NCBI GenBank assembly: GCA_963932465.1
Contig: OZ010791.1
Location: 620,875,800 to 620,939,799 of the forward strand
Reading direction: 5' to 3'
Length of the DNA stretch: 64,000 nt
Source: Maratus speciosus
Taxonomy: Eukaryota > Arthropoda > Arachnida > Araneae > Salticidae
In this document: positions 28,112 to 41,032 of the stretch, one piece after another
Position numbering within the stretch: position 1 is the stretch's first letter
Layout: every line of letters starts with the position of its first letter
Translations under genes and position numbers: made by a program
The notes under the pieces: model-generated
Told to the model about the DNA's origin: nothing
Databases searched by the model: none
What the model saw: only the letters and a program-made list of their open reading frames with translations

Positions 28112-30656
28112 TAGAGATCTGCGCGGGCCGCCCCGTAGCCCGGCCCGCGGAGCCGGGCTCGGGCCTATTTTCATTCACGGCACTCGGGCCGGGCCTAACT
28201 TTTTTTTTTTTTTTTTTTGTACAGAGCCGGGACTGGTTTCATTCCTAGTCTTCACAGCCCAAACTTTCAGTCTTAGTTTTCACCCACCCGTATGAAAACA
28301 AGTGGGTAAGTGTGATCACAGATCGCACAGAGGGTTTCGTTTAATATTCCTTTCAAAACACTTTATCCTTTTGAAAAATCTGTTAGTTCAACATTTCGCA
28401 ACCAGGGGCGCACTCTATTCTAAACAAACCTCTATCCGAACGAAACTCCGTTTTACATACTATCCGTATATATATATGTTAGTCGAAGGGTTTGGGCCGA
28501 TAGCACCCAAGATAAGTAGGCGCCCCCCGGCGGTAAAAAGTGGAATTAAAATATGTAAGGCTATGGTGCATAATATGAAAGAATGGTCAAAGGGGTTTCG
28601 GCAAAAGTTGAAAAGTGCTCCCCGGGTGAAAAGGGCGCAGGTTAGAAAAATTGCTTAAAATATATAAGTTAGAGCACGGAAAAGTAAATAATATAAGACT
28701 TTTTGAAATTTTTATGATTTGACGTGTGGTCTGAGGTATTCAGCTATACGTATGCAAAAATTCATGTCTCCAACTTAATTAGGGGCTCTCTTAGAAAGAA
28801 TTGCTTAAAATACATATGTGGTAGCTCAAAGGGTTAAACGTAAGACTTTTTAAAGATTTTATGATTTGTCGCCTGGCCTCAGGTGTTCTGCTATAAGTTT
28901 GCAAAATTTCAAATCTCCAATTTAATAAGGGGCTCAGTCAGAAAGAATTGCTTAAAATACGCATGTGGGAGCCCAAAGGGTTAAATGTACGACTTTTTCA
29001 AATTTTTATAATTTGTAGCATGATGGTGTTCAGCTATAAGTATGCAAAATTTCACGCCTCCAACCTAAATAAGGTGTCACTTAGAAAGAATTGTTTAAAA
29101 TACACATGTAGGAGCCCAAAAGGTTAAATGTACGACTTTTTCAAAATTTTATGATTCGCCGTTTGATGTGAGGTGCTCAGCTATAAGTATGCAAAATTTC
29201 ACCCCTCCAACCTAAATAGGGGTTCACTTAGAAAGAATTGTTTAAAATACATATGTGGGAGCCCAAAGGGTTACATGTACGACTTTTTCAAAATTTTATG
29301 ATTTGTCGTTTGATGTGAGGTATTCAGCTATAAGTATGCAAAATTTCACGCCTCCAACCTAATTAGAGACTCACATAGAAAGAATTGTTAAAAATACACA
29401 TGTAGGAGCCCAAAGGGTTAAATGTACGACTTTTTCAAAATTTTATGATTTGTCGTTTGATCTGAGGTGTCCATCTATAAGTAGGCAAAATTTCACGCCT
29501 GCAGCCTAATTAGGGACTCGCTTAGAAAGAATTGTTTAAAATACACATGTGGGAGCCCAAAGGGTTAAATGTACGACTTTTTCAAAATTTTATGATTTGT
29601 CGTATGATGCGTGGTGTTCATCTATAAGTATGCAAAATTTCAAGTCTCCAACATGTATAGTTTCTGAGAACGGGCTCTGTGGCGGACAGACAGACGGACG
29701 GACAGACAGACAGACAGAGAAGCGAGACGAATAGGGTTTCGTCAGATGAACGAAACCCTAATCATTGTCTCGGAGTGGCCTGGTCCGTTCAAAGGTCAGT
29801 AAAATTAGGCTTGGCCCAAAATTTTTTTCAAAAAATGCATACATTTTTAAATTGCCATCATTCTACAATTAAACATTAAAATTCATTCTTTTTAAAGAAT
29901 AGTAGATTTATACGCTTATTAAAATATGGTAAAACATGTGAAAAAGAACTTGTCTATGACGGAATCTTATTTTAAACTGAAAAACGTGTTGATCCATGCA
30001 AAATTAATATAATAATACGTAAGAAAAGAATATATAATACATTTACACTTGCTAAGAAGGAAACTTGTCTATAACGCATTTATTTTTCTTTTCTATGCAA
30101 TTCCGTATTAGATTTTACTGTATAGCATTTTTTCAGATTTTTAACACCTCAATACATGGAATATGGATTAACAATAATAATGATAACTGAAACATTTACA
30201 TACAAGAAATAGAGATTCATTAAGAAAATAAATATCACACCCTGCGGCACTTATAGATTTATACATGTACATCCATGTACATGACATATACATACATGTA
30301 CATTACATACATCACTTACATTATAAACATGAAAAAAAAAAGTTAAGATAAATATTTTTGGCCTGAACTTCTCGTAAGAGACAAATTTTTAACCAAATCG
30401 ACTCAAAAATCAATGTTTTGTAGAAATTCACTCGGGCCGAAATTTTAACTTTTTTTCGGGCCGGACCGAGCCAGGCTCGGGCCGAACTTTCAGCGGGCCG
30501 GACCGGGCCAATAAATTTTTTTCTACGGGCCCGGCCGAACTTTTAACTTTTTCACCGTGCCGGGCCAATATATTTTTTGTACTGGCCGGGCCGAATTTTT
30601 TTTCTACGAGTCGGGCCGGCCCCGGGCATGGAAATGTCGGTCCGTGCAGACCTCTA
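28112..30656. mobile_element. hAT-type element (2545 bp) nested in the Helitron
   Basis: Termini are TAGAGATCTGCGCGGGCCG and its partner CGGTCCGTGCAGACCTCTA. The duplication is GTGACACT (28104-28111) and GTGGCACT (30657-30664), 8 bp with one mismatch. The neighbouring Helitron repeat unit at about 27780 preserves the uninterrupted sequence GTTGGTGGCACTACCCC. Both ends carry GGGCCGGGCC-type repeats. The interior holds a 147-bp tandem array and no transposase. Confidence 0.9.
28640..29670. repeat. tandem array, unit about 147 bp
   Basis: Seven units share CTTAGAAAGAATTGTTTAAA, GGGAGCCCAAAGGGTTAAAT and CAGCTATAAGTATGCAAAAT. Marker positions near 28792, 28940, 29083, 29230, 29377 and 29524 give a period of 143-148. 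The array ends in a GACAGACGGACGGACAGACA microsatellite at about 29690. Confidence 0.93.
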
Positions 30657-31810
30657 GTGGCACTACCCGAAAGGGGGTGCAGGAGCAAAAAAGTTCTAAA
30701 AATGCGATTTTTGTGTTACTGAAAGGTCTAGAAACATGACATTTGGCATGGTAATTACTTATAAGATATAAATGATCAATAAGAACATTTCTTAAGAAGT
30801 TTGAAATTTCAAAGAGGTGAAAACGCGAGAAAAGCGTTCTTAAAACGTTCTAAATTGAAATTCTCAGGAAGTACCAAACCAATTTTTTCAAAAGTAATGG
30901 TTGGAAATTGATGGTGGCAGCTCTTGCTCCAACACAAGCTCTGTTTTATGTCGGTGTCACTACCAGTTGGGTATTGCAGGAGCAAAAAACGTTCTAAATT
31001 GCGTCTTTTGTGATGCCGCAAGGGCTGGCAACTTGAAATTAGGCATGGTAGTTATTTATAAAATATAAATGATCTTTAAGAACATTCCCTGAAAAACTCG
31101 ATTTTTAAAAAGGGTAAAAATGGGCGAAAAGCGTTCTAAAAATGTTCTAAATTGCGATTTCTACGTAATTTCCGGAAGTATCAAATCGATTTTAAAAGTA
31201 ATGGCTGGAAACTTTGGAAATTGATGGTGACAGCTCTTACTCTAACATAGGCTCTATTTATGTCGGTGTAACTGTCACTTGGAGGTTGCAGGAGCAAAAA
31301 ACATTCTAAATTGCAATGTCCTAAAAATGTCCTAAATTACGATTTCTATGCAATCTAAAAAAATAATGAACCTATTCCAAAAGCAATGGTTGCAAATCAA
31401 TGGATTTAGTTTCTGATACTACACAGGCTACATTTTAAGCTGGTGCCACTACCACTTCGGGTTTGACAGGAACAACAAGCGTTTTAAAAAACCCTTTAAA
31501 AACTTTCTAAATTACGTTTTTATAAGAATATTAGGTAATACAATATATACGTCGATACAATTCTTGCTTTCAAATGAGTTTGTTCGGGGCTACATCAGTA
31601 TGCAACGTAGAAAATATCAGTCCAATTTTTAAAGTTCAAGGGCAAATTTATCACCCAGTAGGCTCGCTAATGCCCATACCAAATGAAACACCGAAATTCT
31701 TACAAATATATTTTGTAAGTGAGAAAAACTCGAAATAGATTATCGTTGCACTCACATTCTGGGGCTAAAACAAGAAATTATTCAGGGTTTAAAACGTCTA
31801 TTCCATAACC

Positions 31811-32016
31811 ATAATCAAGTGATCAATGTGTTCAAGACTAGAACGAATGGTTGCAGACAACTGTAAGATCGTCATTCTGGCCGACAAAAGACCAACCGTT
31901 GAGCACATGAACGAAGATTTAATGCACCTCAAGTCAATGAAGTTGCAGTGATAATTGTGGATAACAAATATAGCCATCGTGATATCTTTATTCAACACCA
32001 AAACAATGAACTGCAA
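31811..32016 (+). pseudogene. Helitron Rep/helicase fragment
   Basis: Frame 31903-32016 reads AHERRFNAPQVNEVAVIIVD, then HRDIFIQHQNNELQ. This matches the conserved HERRFNAP...NEVA region found ahead of the Rep motifs in Helitron proteins. Just upstream INVFKT and, in another frame, KIVILADKRP fit the same protein, so frameshifts and stops (TGA after 32016) have broken it. Only about 70 codons are left. Confidence 0.75.
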
Positions 32017-32118
32017 CACTGCTGAAATTGCTGAAACACGTCGCTTAAGGAGACTGATCCTCATGTCATAAAGCGTGCAATATATTCTGACCCGGGCAAC
32101 GCCGGATATTGCAGCTAG

Positions 32119-32500
32119 TTGATAATAAAAAGAAGCCAAAGGCAAAGTCCGTCAAAAAGCGCGACCAAGGGGCAGTTAGAGATGGTAACATTATGAAATT
32201 AATTTAAAAATTTAAATGACTAGGTAAGGCGGAGGCTCAGAGTAAAACTACAACAATGCAGAAGAATTTGGTTAATTCTGAGATAAAACTAAGAAAGAAA
32301 TTAATTTTAAAGAACCGACTTAAATTATAAATAAAATTTAAATTTAGCGAAATGAACATGATTAAAAATAAAATGTGGGAGTAAAATTCAAAAGAGAAAT
32401 AGGAGAAAATGAAATATCTCTCTGAGCCAAGGTTACCCCGCCCCCCTTTTTAGTGGCGGATACTTCTTTTAAGACACGATCTGAGCCCCCTCTGGAGGAA
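32119..32500. other. flank right of the Helitron
   Basis: AT-rich, no recognised coding or repeat structure. Confidence 0.4.
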
Positions 32501-34520
32501 CAATTCGACAGAAGATTTCTCTGATTGTATGAGTGATCCATATGCTATTGTGGATATTTATTGTAAGGAGGCACAAAATGATATTGAGGATAAACTGAAA
32601 GACTGAGACATTAGGGCCCACAGAATGTTGCGGGCAGTTAGGAGGATTCGATAAAGGGATGTTCGAGGCGCTTGAGGCAAAATCTTTTTTCTTGGAAGAA
32701 TGGGGTATATTTCCTCGAGTCTTTTCCTTTCGTTTAGATATGCAATTTTATAAGAAGGGCATTGCACTTTTGATGTTTTGTGCTGGGTGTCAAAGGAAGT
32801 TTTGTTCTTAACACTAAATAGCGTCTAGAATAAATAGTGTGGAAATCGGCTATCATAGTAATACTTAAAAAAGTGCTAAAATTTTGAATCTCTTAAATGC
32901 CCAACGATGCTGAAATCCAAAGTGTCGATCGTAGCAAAATCTGCAGGATATTTTCTAAACCTGCAAGACCATTGCTAGTCCAGGCGTTGTAATAATACGA
33001 TGTTTACACTGAAATCTGAAAATATCTGTAGATGTCGCTTCGATCTACTCTTCGGATTTCAACATTGTTGCACATTTAAGGAATTCAAATTTTTAGTACT
33101 ATTTGGATAGCAGATTTCCACACTACTTATTCTAGACGCTGTAACGCTAGGTAAGAAATAAATACTAGAAGGAGGAGGAGTGCAATCTTTTGAGGCATAT
33201 TCTAGGCCACAATTTACTCTCTTGATGACACTAGGGTATCGTTTCTCAGGATGGTGATTGTCGCCATTAGCACCGTATAATGGAAGTATAAGGTCGAACT
33301 CTGCAATATTTCGGATCAATATAAATGGCGTCATCTTTGATGGTTACTTGACGGAGTGTTGGTGCAAAGAGTATTAACCAGCTGTTGTAACCTTGTAATT
33401 TTGTAGACTGACTTCGAAGGATTCGAAGTTATTCTGGTCTATATTTAAAGCTGTTATCAAATGATGCGATAATATTGTTTGCAGTGACTGTCTCTGTTGC
33501 ATTCAAGAAAATAGATTTTTGAAGGGGAATGGACTTGCTAACGAAGATTAGATGCCTATTAAGTTGTTGGTTACGTTGAAGATCCCACTTCAAGGTTTTT
33601 ACATCATTTGTCGATCTACATGCAATCTCTACCCTTGATCACTGTGACAAGGGTGACAATAAATACCCTTTTTTACGATTCTTTAAGATATTAGACGGTT
33701 GATTTCTTTCCCAGGAAGATTACGTGAGTCACAGGATTTGGCTTTTATAACATTTTTGATAAAATCAAGCTCGCAATTTGGCTGTTGCGACCAGCTTTTT
33801 GCAGGCGGGACTGCAGAATTAGATGGGGTATTATTGCCATGTGGGTTTGAATGTTGTGCAGTAGATCTGGTTAAAGTCGCTTCTGTTTCCCTTTGTGAAG
33901 ATATGTTTGAGTGCAAAAGTATAAGGTTCTGAACAGTTTTTGCATCTTCTGATGTTGCAATGTATTAGTTTGGATTGCCATCTCAACAGTTGACTTCACA
34001 TATTGAGTCGCGGAAACTTGAGTAATTAACTCTATAACAGATTCTCATATTCCGCGATCATATCAAAGTTCATCCAAAGTTAAAGAATTTTTCATAAGCT
34101 GAATTCTATTGGTGGAAGTAATGTTTGTGGATTTGATCTAGCAGTTTCCTTACTCTTATAATCTTATCTTGTACTGGAGAATTTTTTAGTGCTTTGTTTT
34201 TCTTTAAAGAAGTCAAAATCTTCTTGGCTTTATCAATTATCTCAGGTATGGTAATTGGTTATTCAGCTTTTTCTAGAAGATGAGAACCGAACACTGAGCA
34301 CCTTTCTTTTTCCGAAGCATTTGAGGATAGAGGACGAGCTATAGACACAAATATGGTGTTAAATTCTGATTCTGCATACTGATACTGAATTTGCATGTGT
34401 GTCATCCCTTTTGTATAACAGTTACAGAAAAATAGACTAATATAACAATTAAAAGAAATAATGGCAAAAATGTAGATGAGACCACTAGGCCTGTCTCTTA
34501 GAAGGAAAGGAATAGTCAAT
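32500..34520 (-). pseudogene. unrecognised decayed coding sequence
   Basis: Minus-strand pieces with coding-like composition appear at 33916-33683 (TRSTAQHSNPHGNNTPSNSA, PAKSWSQQPNCELDFIKNVI) and 33334-33059 (RVNCGLEYASKDCTPPPSSI). Less intact pieces lie at about 34400-34100 (FVSIARPLSSNASEKERCSV). Several stops and frameshifts separate them. A Ser/Pro/Gln-rich linker suggests a gag-like or ORF1-like protein of a retroelement, but no zinc knuckle, reverse transcriptase or LTR can be seen. Not assigned. Confidence 0.3.
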
Positions 34521-34899
34521 GACTATGAAAGAAAAGGAGACAGAAAAAACCAGAGGTCGAGATCTACGAAAATGACCAAGATAAAATTAAAAATGAAAGA
34601 AAGAAGCCAAGCAAAGAGAAAAGAGGGGGGGGGGATGAAAAAGGAAGAAGTTTTTGATTTATAGATGAGAAAAAGTGGTGCGAAAGACTAATCGGGCCAC
34701 GAGAATGATACAGAGGGAATCTGTAATTACTAAATAACAACAACTATTTGAAGAAAAACAAATTAACGTTCTTATGATAAAAATATTAGTCATGCCTATA
34801 AGTTCGCTCTTTCATAACATTTTTCAAGTATAAATATTTGTTTCATGAAAATTTGATAAAAATTGATATATCTCTTTATAAAAATATATTAGTCATAGC

Positions 34900-35640
34900 A
34901 TATGTCAGAGCACAGCAACAAACGCGTGAAAATAAAGGCCCTTCTTTCAAAGACATGCATCATGTAACTCATAATGAGGCCTAAAAGCTTAAGATAAAAG
35001 GGCACCTTTGTTCTCATATGAGACTTTGAGTTTAAAATAGATGGAGCTCAAAGAGTTAAATAGTAATAAAACAAGTAGGCATTACAAATAATAATAAATA
35101 TTAAAAATTTAGTAATTAGCAGGCGATGAATCAAATACAATAGAGCCAAAACACTGTATTAAAAAACTAGTGTCCTAAAGGATTTTCACCTTGTTATTAA
35201 TATAAACTTTAAAACATATTTATAATTACTTAAAAGGTGATACAAACATATAAAGATATTATTTAATATAACCCTGAGATTTTTCAAACACACACGCGTT
35301 CATTTTCAAAGGGAAAGGATAACTGACTAGAATAGAAACATATTTAAAAACAAAACAAAATCCCAGATAGCATGAACAATTGCAGCAAGATTAATTTTTT
35401 CTTGATATTTTCTTGTCACGACAAATTTGAAATAATAATATTGCCGCAAGGACACTACTAGGTAGACGGAATATAATCAATCGCTTTCTTGCAACACAAC
35501 TTTGCTCTAAACCTGATACAACACTGTCATAAAATAACGACGTAAGCGAAAAATTCCTTTTGTTGGAAGAACAAATATAAACACGCATGCGCGGAAATTT
35601 GACAAAGACAAAATTACAACACTTCTTTATTGAATCCCAT
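34900..35640 (-). repeat. inverted copy of the repeat block near 45.3-46.8 kb
   Basis: GTGATACAAACATATAAAGA, ACACGCGTTCATTTTCAAAG, and AAACAAAACAAAATCCCAGA at 35230-35370 are reverse complements of sequence around 46370-46500. The adjoining GGCACCTTTGTTCTCATATG at 35007 is a unit of the 312-bp array at 46.5-49 kb. It appears to be one displaced, inverted end of that repeat system. Confidence 0.65.
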
Positions 35641-35969
35641 GAAGCAGCGCCATTGGATTAGCGTTCAAGTAAAGAACCCAGATATAAAGGTATTTATTAT
35701 TTTAATTATTCAAATGTGATTCGGATATTTTTGTATTTTCTCTGTACAAACTACAACTTATTTCGTACAGAAATTTTAATAAATTAAAAAGTTATGTTTA
35801 TTTACTGAGGAATGCTTACATTTTTTTAAATAGTTTGGTTTTGGTCCATGTTAAGGCATTATTGAAAATTTTAATTTTTAAATGAATTTTTCTCAACTTT
35901 AAGGGGAATTTCTAAGATATCGTTTTAATTAATATTTGCTTTTTTTCTTGCTCAGGCCGATCGAGCAGT

Positions 35970-36124
35970 GTTGAATTCAGATATTTTTCTCCGGGAGCAA
36001 TTTCTGCAGCTCTGGAGGGGGGGGGGGGGACATTTTAGAGATTGGGTGTGGAAATTGCTTATTAAAAAGCATAAAATCTCAAACCTTCCGGGGGGAATGC
36101 CCCTCCTCTTGAATTCAGCAGTGC
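35970..36124. repeat. short MITE-like repeat with a poly-G tract
   Basis: CAGTGTTGAATTCA at about 35968 and TTGAATTCAGCAGTG at about 36112 are imperfect inverted termini around a G-tract of 12 bases and CCTTCCGGGGGGAATGCCCC. Related sequence lies at 60140-60330. No clear target duplication. Confidence 0.45.
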
Positions 36125-37079
36125 GTTAGAATGTATTTTTAAATTTAAATTATCTTTTCGTGGCCATTAAACCCTTTTCTATATATAAATATTAAGTACT
36201 TTAAACAGTTTCTTAGTGTACTATTCTCCATGCTTCTTATCATGGACTTCTATTGTATCGCTATTTTCTAATTTTTATTAAAGTTATTAACAGTATTTCC
36301 TTCCGGCGTCAGTTTTATTTAATTCTTTAAAAATTTCTCTTTTCTTCTGACATAACTGCTTTTTAATCGGATGTGTATAAGTCGTTTTATTTCCTATTTT
36401 TCTTATTTTAAATACGAATATTTTGAAATTGTTAATTTTTCGCGTCAGCAAACTGGGCTTGAAATGTGCCGGAGCAAATCGGAACAATATTCCGGTTCGT
36501 AAAATTATGACAAATATTGATCTGGTTTGCAGTGTTGTAATCGTAAAAAAATCAGAGGGTGTACGCTAAAGTCATGAACATCATGTCTAGAGTATATACG
36601 ATATAGATTTATTCGAGAAACCGGGTGGTATACGGAACTTTTTTAAAAAATCCAGAAGGTATACGGCTTATACCTCCGTATACCCTCCAATACACTCCGG
36701 CTGGTTTGTGAAATTATGGTAAATATCGTTACGATTCGGTAACACATATTATTATTATAGTTTTATACATATAGCTTTTATAGTGCTGACTATAACTTTT
36801 TTGATTATTTTGAATTTTGAATGCATTTTTTAAAATTGATTTTTATTGCTAGACACAAATTTGCCTAAAACTTTAAAAAAAATTGTCAAACTTTGAAAAA
36901 TAGATTTCCGGCTCGTGAATTTTTCCATTTCGAGTCCTGCCGCAAACAATTGTACTGAAACTTGATTGGTAAGTTTTTTTGCAATGAATTAGAGCTAAAT
37001 AACTAAAATGCATTGACTAATCACTTAAACTCTTCCTCCCCATCCCCCCCCCCCCAAAAAAGTTATAAAATAGCTTTAT
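36125..37079. other. intergenic, nothing recognised
   Basis: AT-rich DNA without coding potential. A C-tract occurs near 37045. Confidence 0.5.
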
Positions 37080-37343
37080 GTGATACTTAAAACCTCGGAT
37101 ACCATAGCACCAAAATATTATTTTATTTCGGGCTCACATTTTAATATTTTTTAATATTATTTTTTGCATAGGATACACCTGGTTGATATATATAGTTGTG
37201 CAATCGTACCTTTTCGAGCTTTTATGCATTTTTTTATATGCAGAGATACTTTCAATTTTGAAACCTGTTCTGAAAGTGAAACTGTACTCATATAAAAGAA
37301 AACTGTAACCAAAACCGAAAAAGTACAAAAGCACAACAATATA

Positions 37344-38503
37344 TGGGGCATTCTCACAATCTTTTGACTTTTATGCCCCTGAATAATAATTTTTATTTTA
37401 ATACATTTTTTTTGTGTTTTTTTATTTCATATACTGGGGAACATTCCATTGCATGATTGCATATAACAATATTAACGGGATAAATAAGTTGTGGGCGATG
37501 TGGGGGTCCAAATACCAGGAAAACTCCTATACCGTCCCGTCCCTGATGCTGATTTTTAAATTTGGAGCTGTCTGTATAAAATTGTTTCAATGAAAGTAAT
37601 TAGATGTAATTTTTTTCCGAAGCTGGGACAATTGTTTAATATAAATATTGTGCAAAAAATTAACCTGCACACATTTTTACGGTTGATATTATTTTTTGAA
37701 CTCTGTCCCTGGGTTTTTCATCCTTACCGTCCCTCTTGCTAAACTTATACAGAAAATCCCTTCAGATGCAGCCACAGAATTTTTTTCAAGTTTTTTCTCA
37801 TGCAGAAGTATGCTAGAGAAAGAATGTCTAAAATTCTTTTACAGGAAATTTACTGCAGAATTTAAAACAGCATTTAAATATCAATTTCAAGATCGTGGCT
37901 TTATTGGTAGTCTTACCTTCCCCAAGGTTTATTTCTGCACTTTTCGAGGTAAATTAAGAAAAAAAAAATTATTTAATCCAATGTTAACAACTGTTTCTAG
38001 AAATCAATGAACATTGTGGCTATCACTTAGTCTTAACATGATTTTCCTAAAAATAGGTGATAATTTTCCTTACCGTTCCATCCTTACAGTCCCTTTTTTT
38101 CCCATTTCATCCCTTCTTTCCTATACCGTCCCCCCCCCCCCTTTTTTTAATCTTACCGTCCCTTCTTTAATACCCCTTTAAGACAATGTTATACAAAAAT
38201 TCTGTATTAATTGTACTACATTTTTATTATTTCTTATTTGAATGTCCTGTGGGTACTATGCAAATTCATTATAAGTAAAAATGTAGAAGAAGATAAAAAG
38301 TTATAGTGGTAAAATGGTAAGGAAAATTAAACTCGCAAGTTTAACTTAAACCTCAGTTAAATAAAAAAAAAATTCGCTGCTGACCATTTTTTCTTTATTT
38401 TGAATCATTAGGGCTTTGTCTATCAGATTAAAATGTGATTTTAGCATGTTTAATTTCACCAGATTTTTATTCCCGAATGTCAAAAGTTTGTGAGAATGTC
38501 CCA
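37344..38503. mobile_element. TA-flanked element inside a hairpin unit (1160 bp)
   Basis: Termini TGGGGCATTCTCACAA and TTGTGAGAATGTCCCA are inverted repeats, extended by CTTTTGAC and its complement, and TA lies on both sides. Removing the element restores the expected order ACAACAATATA then CTCAGGTATCCTATGC of the hairpin unit. The motif TTACCGTCCC is repeated at about 37531, 37727, 38072, 38125 and 38153. A 104-codon frame at 37696-38010 is unrecognised and may be chance. Tc1/mariner-like insertion is inferred from TA. Confidence 0.75.
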
Positions 38504-39024
38504 TATATACTCGTATTCCTCAGGTATCCTATGCAAATATATATATATTTAAGCTGTATAGCATTTTAGTTGTAAAGATTTATCTCATATACTAACGTTA
38601 GCTTTCGAGTTTCTTCGTGTGACTAGTGTAGGTTATGTATAATTATGTAGTGGGTTTAGTATATGTATATGTAGCGTTATGAGACTAATTCAGTTACGCG
38701 AAAACACGCCGTTCGCTAATATTAATACAATGGGAGAATTTTTTAAAGGTATTTTCGTTTGCATTTTAATATTTTAATTCTTTTTGTATTTGAAAGCTGA
38801 GGTAGATCTGTACAAATATCCTTTTGCACTTTTTTTATTTTGTTTACAAGTATTTTTAATTAGAACACTTTCACTTTCGGAATCGGTTTCGAAAGTGAAA
38901 GCATCCTCATAAAAAAATCTTGCAAACAAAATCGAAAAAGTAAAAAACGGTCTTTTTTGAGATCGACCTTAGCTGTCATATGCGAAAAAAACAAGTTGGA
39001 AATTGCTCTCAAACGTGGCAAATG

Positions 39025-39578
39025 AGGTGCGTTCTTACTATAACTAGTTTTATAAATATTTTTTGCACCACATATTCTACTGAATGTATATTTTAGTGCA
39101 CTTCATAAGTGCATATCAATTTCATTTTCTTCGAAAGGCTGTAACATCATTAAAATGCACTTACAATAATTTTTTTCCCATTGGCTGTAATGTAGCGGAA
39201 AACTTTTGACTGTCCGTGTAATTAAGCTATACATCCGATTTTCATAAAATTGGAAATGACTCAACAAAATTTTTCAACAATTATATATTTAAAATTTCAG
39301 ACCGTTCGGAAGGCTGTAACATCATTAAAATACACTTGTAATAATTTTCCCCGTTGGCCGTCATGTAACGGAAAACTTTTGAATGTCCCTGTAATTAAAC
39401 TATACATCCGATTTTTACAAAATTTGAAATGACTCGACAAAATTTTGCAACAATTATATATTTAAAATTTCAGACCGTTCGGTTGGGTAGTTTTTTCTCT
39501 GTTATATGCGGATGGACAGACAGGCAGACCGAACGACGACTATAGGTGTTACGCATTTATATAATTACGAACGCACCT
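39025..39578. mobile_element. element with AGGTGCGTTC termini (554 bp)
   Basis: AGGTGCGTTCTTACTATAA and its partner TATATAATTACGAACGCACCT bound two tandem copies of a roughly 180-bp repeat (TGTAACATCATTAAAATACA, CCGATTTTCATAAAATT, AAATTTCAGACCGTTCGG). The right part contains a GGATGGACAGACAGGCAGAC microsatellite. Related sequence occurs reversed at 27480-27640 and near 60420-60560. Confidence 0.65.
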
Positions 39579-41032
39579 AAAAATCATTTAAAAATAATCA
39601 AATGAAAACGAGATATTTTTAAAAATTTCTCCCACATAATTAACATTGCCGAACAAGTGTTTTCACGTGATTGAAATAGCCTCTTACACTAGTCATGTGG
39701 AGAAATTCTAACGCTAATGTTAATCCTATGGGAGGATTCTTTACAGATTTCTCGCTTGCATTTTAATATTTTTAAAAGAGTTTTTGCATAGGGTACCTCA
39801 TGTCGATAACTTTTATCGTGAATTTGTACTTTTTCGATTTTGGTTGCAGTTTTTTATATAAGTACAGTTTCATTTTCAGCACCGATTCTAACCGGTTTCA
39901 AAAGTGAAACTATCTTGATATGAAAAACTGTAACCAAAATCGAAAAAGTACAAACTCGCGATAAAAGTTATCGACCTCACGTACCCTATGCCAAAAATCT
40001 TTTAAAAATATTGAAATGCAAGCGAGAAATCTGAAAAGATTTTTCCCACAGGTTTAACATTAGCGTTAAAATTTCTTCGCGTTACTAGTTTTAGCCCTTT
40101 ACGCGGAAAAACTCGAACTCTAACGTTAAACCTGTGAGACAAATCTTTACAGATTTGTCTCGTTCACTTTCGGAAGAGGTTGGAACCTGTTCTGAAAGTG
40201 AAACTATTTTCGTATAAAAAAAATACACAAATTTCTCATTCGCATTTTAATATTTTTAAATAATTTTCGTTAAACAGGATACCTGAGGTCGATATATATT
40301 GTTGTGAGTTTCTACTTTTCTATTTTGTTTGCATTTGCTTTTTTATATGATTATAGTTTCACTTTCACAACGCGTTCCAACCAGTTCCAATAGTGAAAAT
40401 GTCCGCATAAAAAAAAAAAAAAAAAAAAACTGAACAAAATTGAAAAATTACAAACGCACAACTATATATATCGACCTCAGGTATCCTATGCATATATTTC
40501 TCTCTCATTTAAGCTGTATAGCTTTATCGCTGTGAAGATTTCTCCCACATACTTAACATTAGGGTTCGAGTTTCTTCGCATGACTAATGTAGATTCTTAA
40601 GAACTTTCTTCAGTCACGGGGAAAAGGAAAAACGCTGATGCTAAGTCTATGGGAGCGTTATTTTCAAATATCTCGCTCAAATTTTAATATTTTTGAATGA
40701 TTTTTTTCGCATAGGATAGCTGAGGACGATCTACAACCTGGCTAGTTTTTACTTTTTCGATTTCGGTTTCAGATTCTTTAAAAAAAAAAAAATTACTTTC
40801 GGAACCGGTTCCGAAATTGAAACTATCCTATTATAGAAAAAATAAATTAATCAAAATCGAAAAAGTAAAAACTAGTCCGGTTGTATATCATCCTCAGCTA
40901 TTCTATGCAAAAGAAAAAAAAAAAAAAAACATTCAAAAATATTAAAATTTCAGCGAGAAATTTGAAAATAACACTCCCATAGACTTACCATTAGCGTTCG
41001 ACTTTTTCCAAGTGACTAGTACGGGTTCTTAA

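Larger units (their letters stand above)
27640..31480 (+). repeat. about 310-bp tandem units inside the Helitron
   Basis: Units share GTTCTAAATTGCGATTTTTG, TAATGGTGTCAAAATGATAG, and TATATTTTATGTCGGTGGCA followed by AAAGGGGGTACAGGAGCAAA. Copies start near 27670, 27990 (split by the hAT), 30840, 31145 and, more diverged, 31320. The intact unit near 27760-27830 gives the empty-site sequence for the hAT insertion. Confidence 0.85.
27310..32118 (+). mobile_element. non-autonomous Helitron interrupted by a hAT element
   Basis: The 5' end TCTATATACGTATAAAAG follows an A. The 3' end has a GC hairpin (CCGG-GCAACG-CCGG at about 32092) and finishes GCAGCTAG before a T. These are the usual Helitron termini and A|T insertion site. 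Without the nested 2545-bp hAT it is about 2.26 kb. It contains a tandem array with units of about 310 bp and, near the 3' end, a fragment of Helitron replicase-like coding sequence. No intact Rep/helicase gene. Confidence 0.82.
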
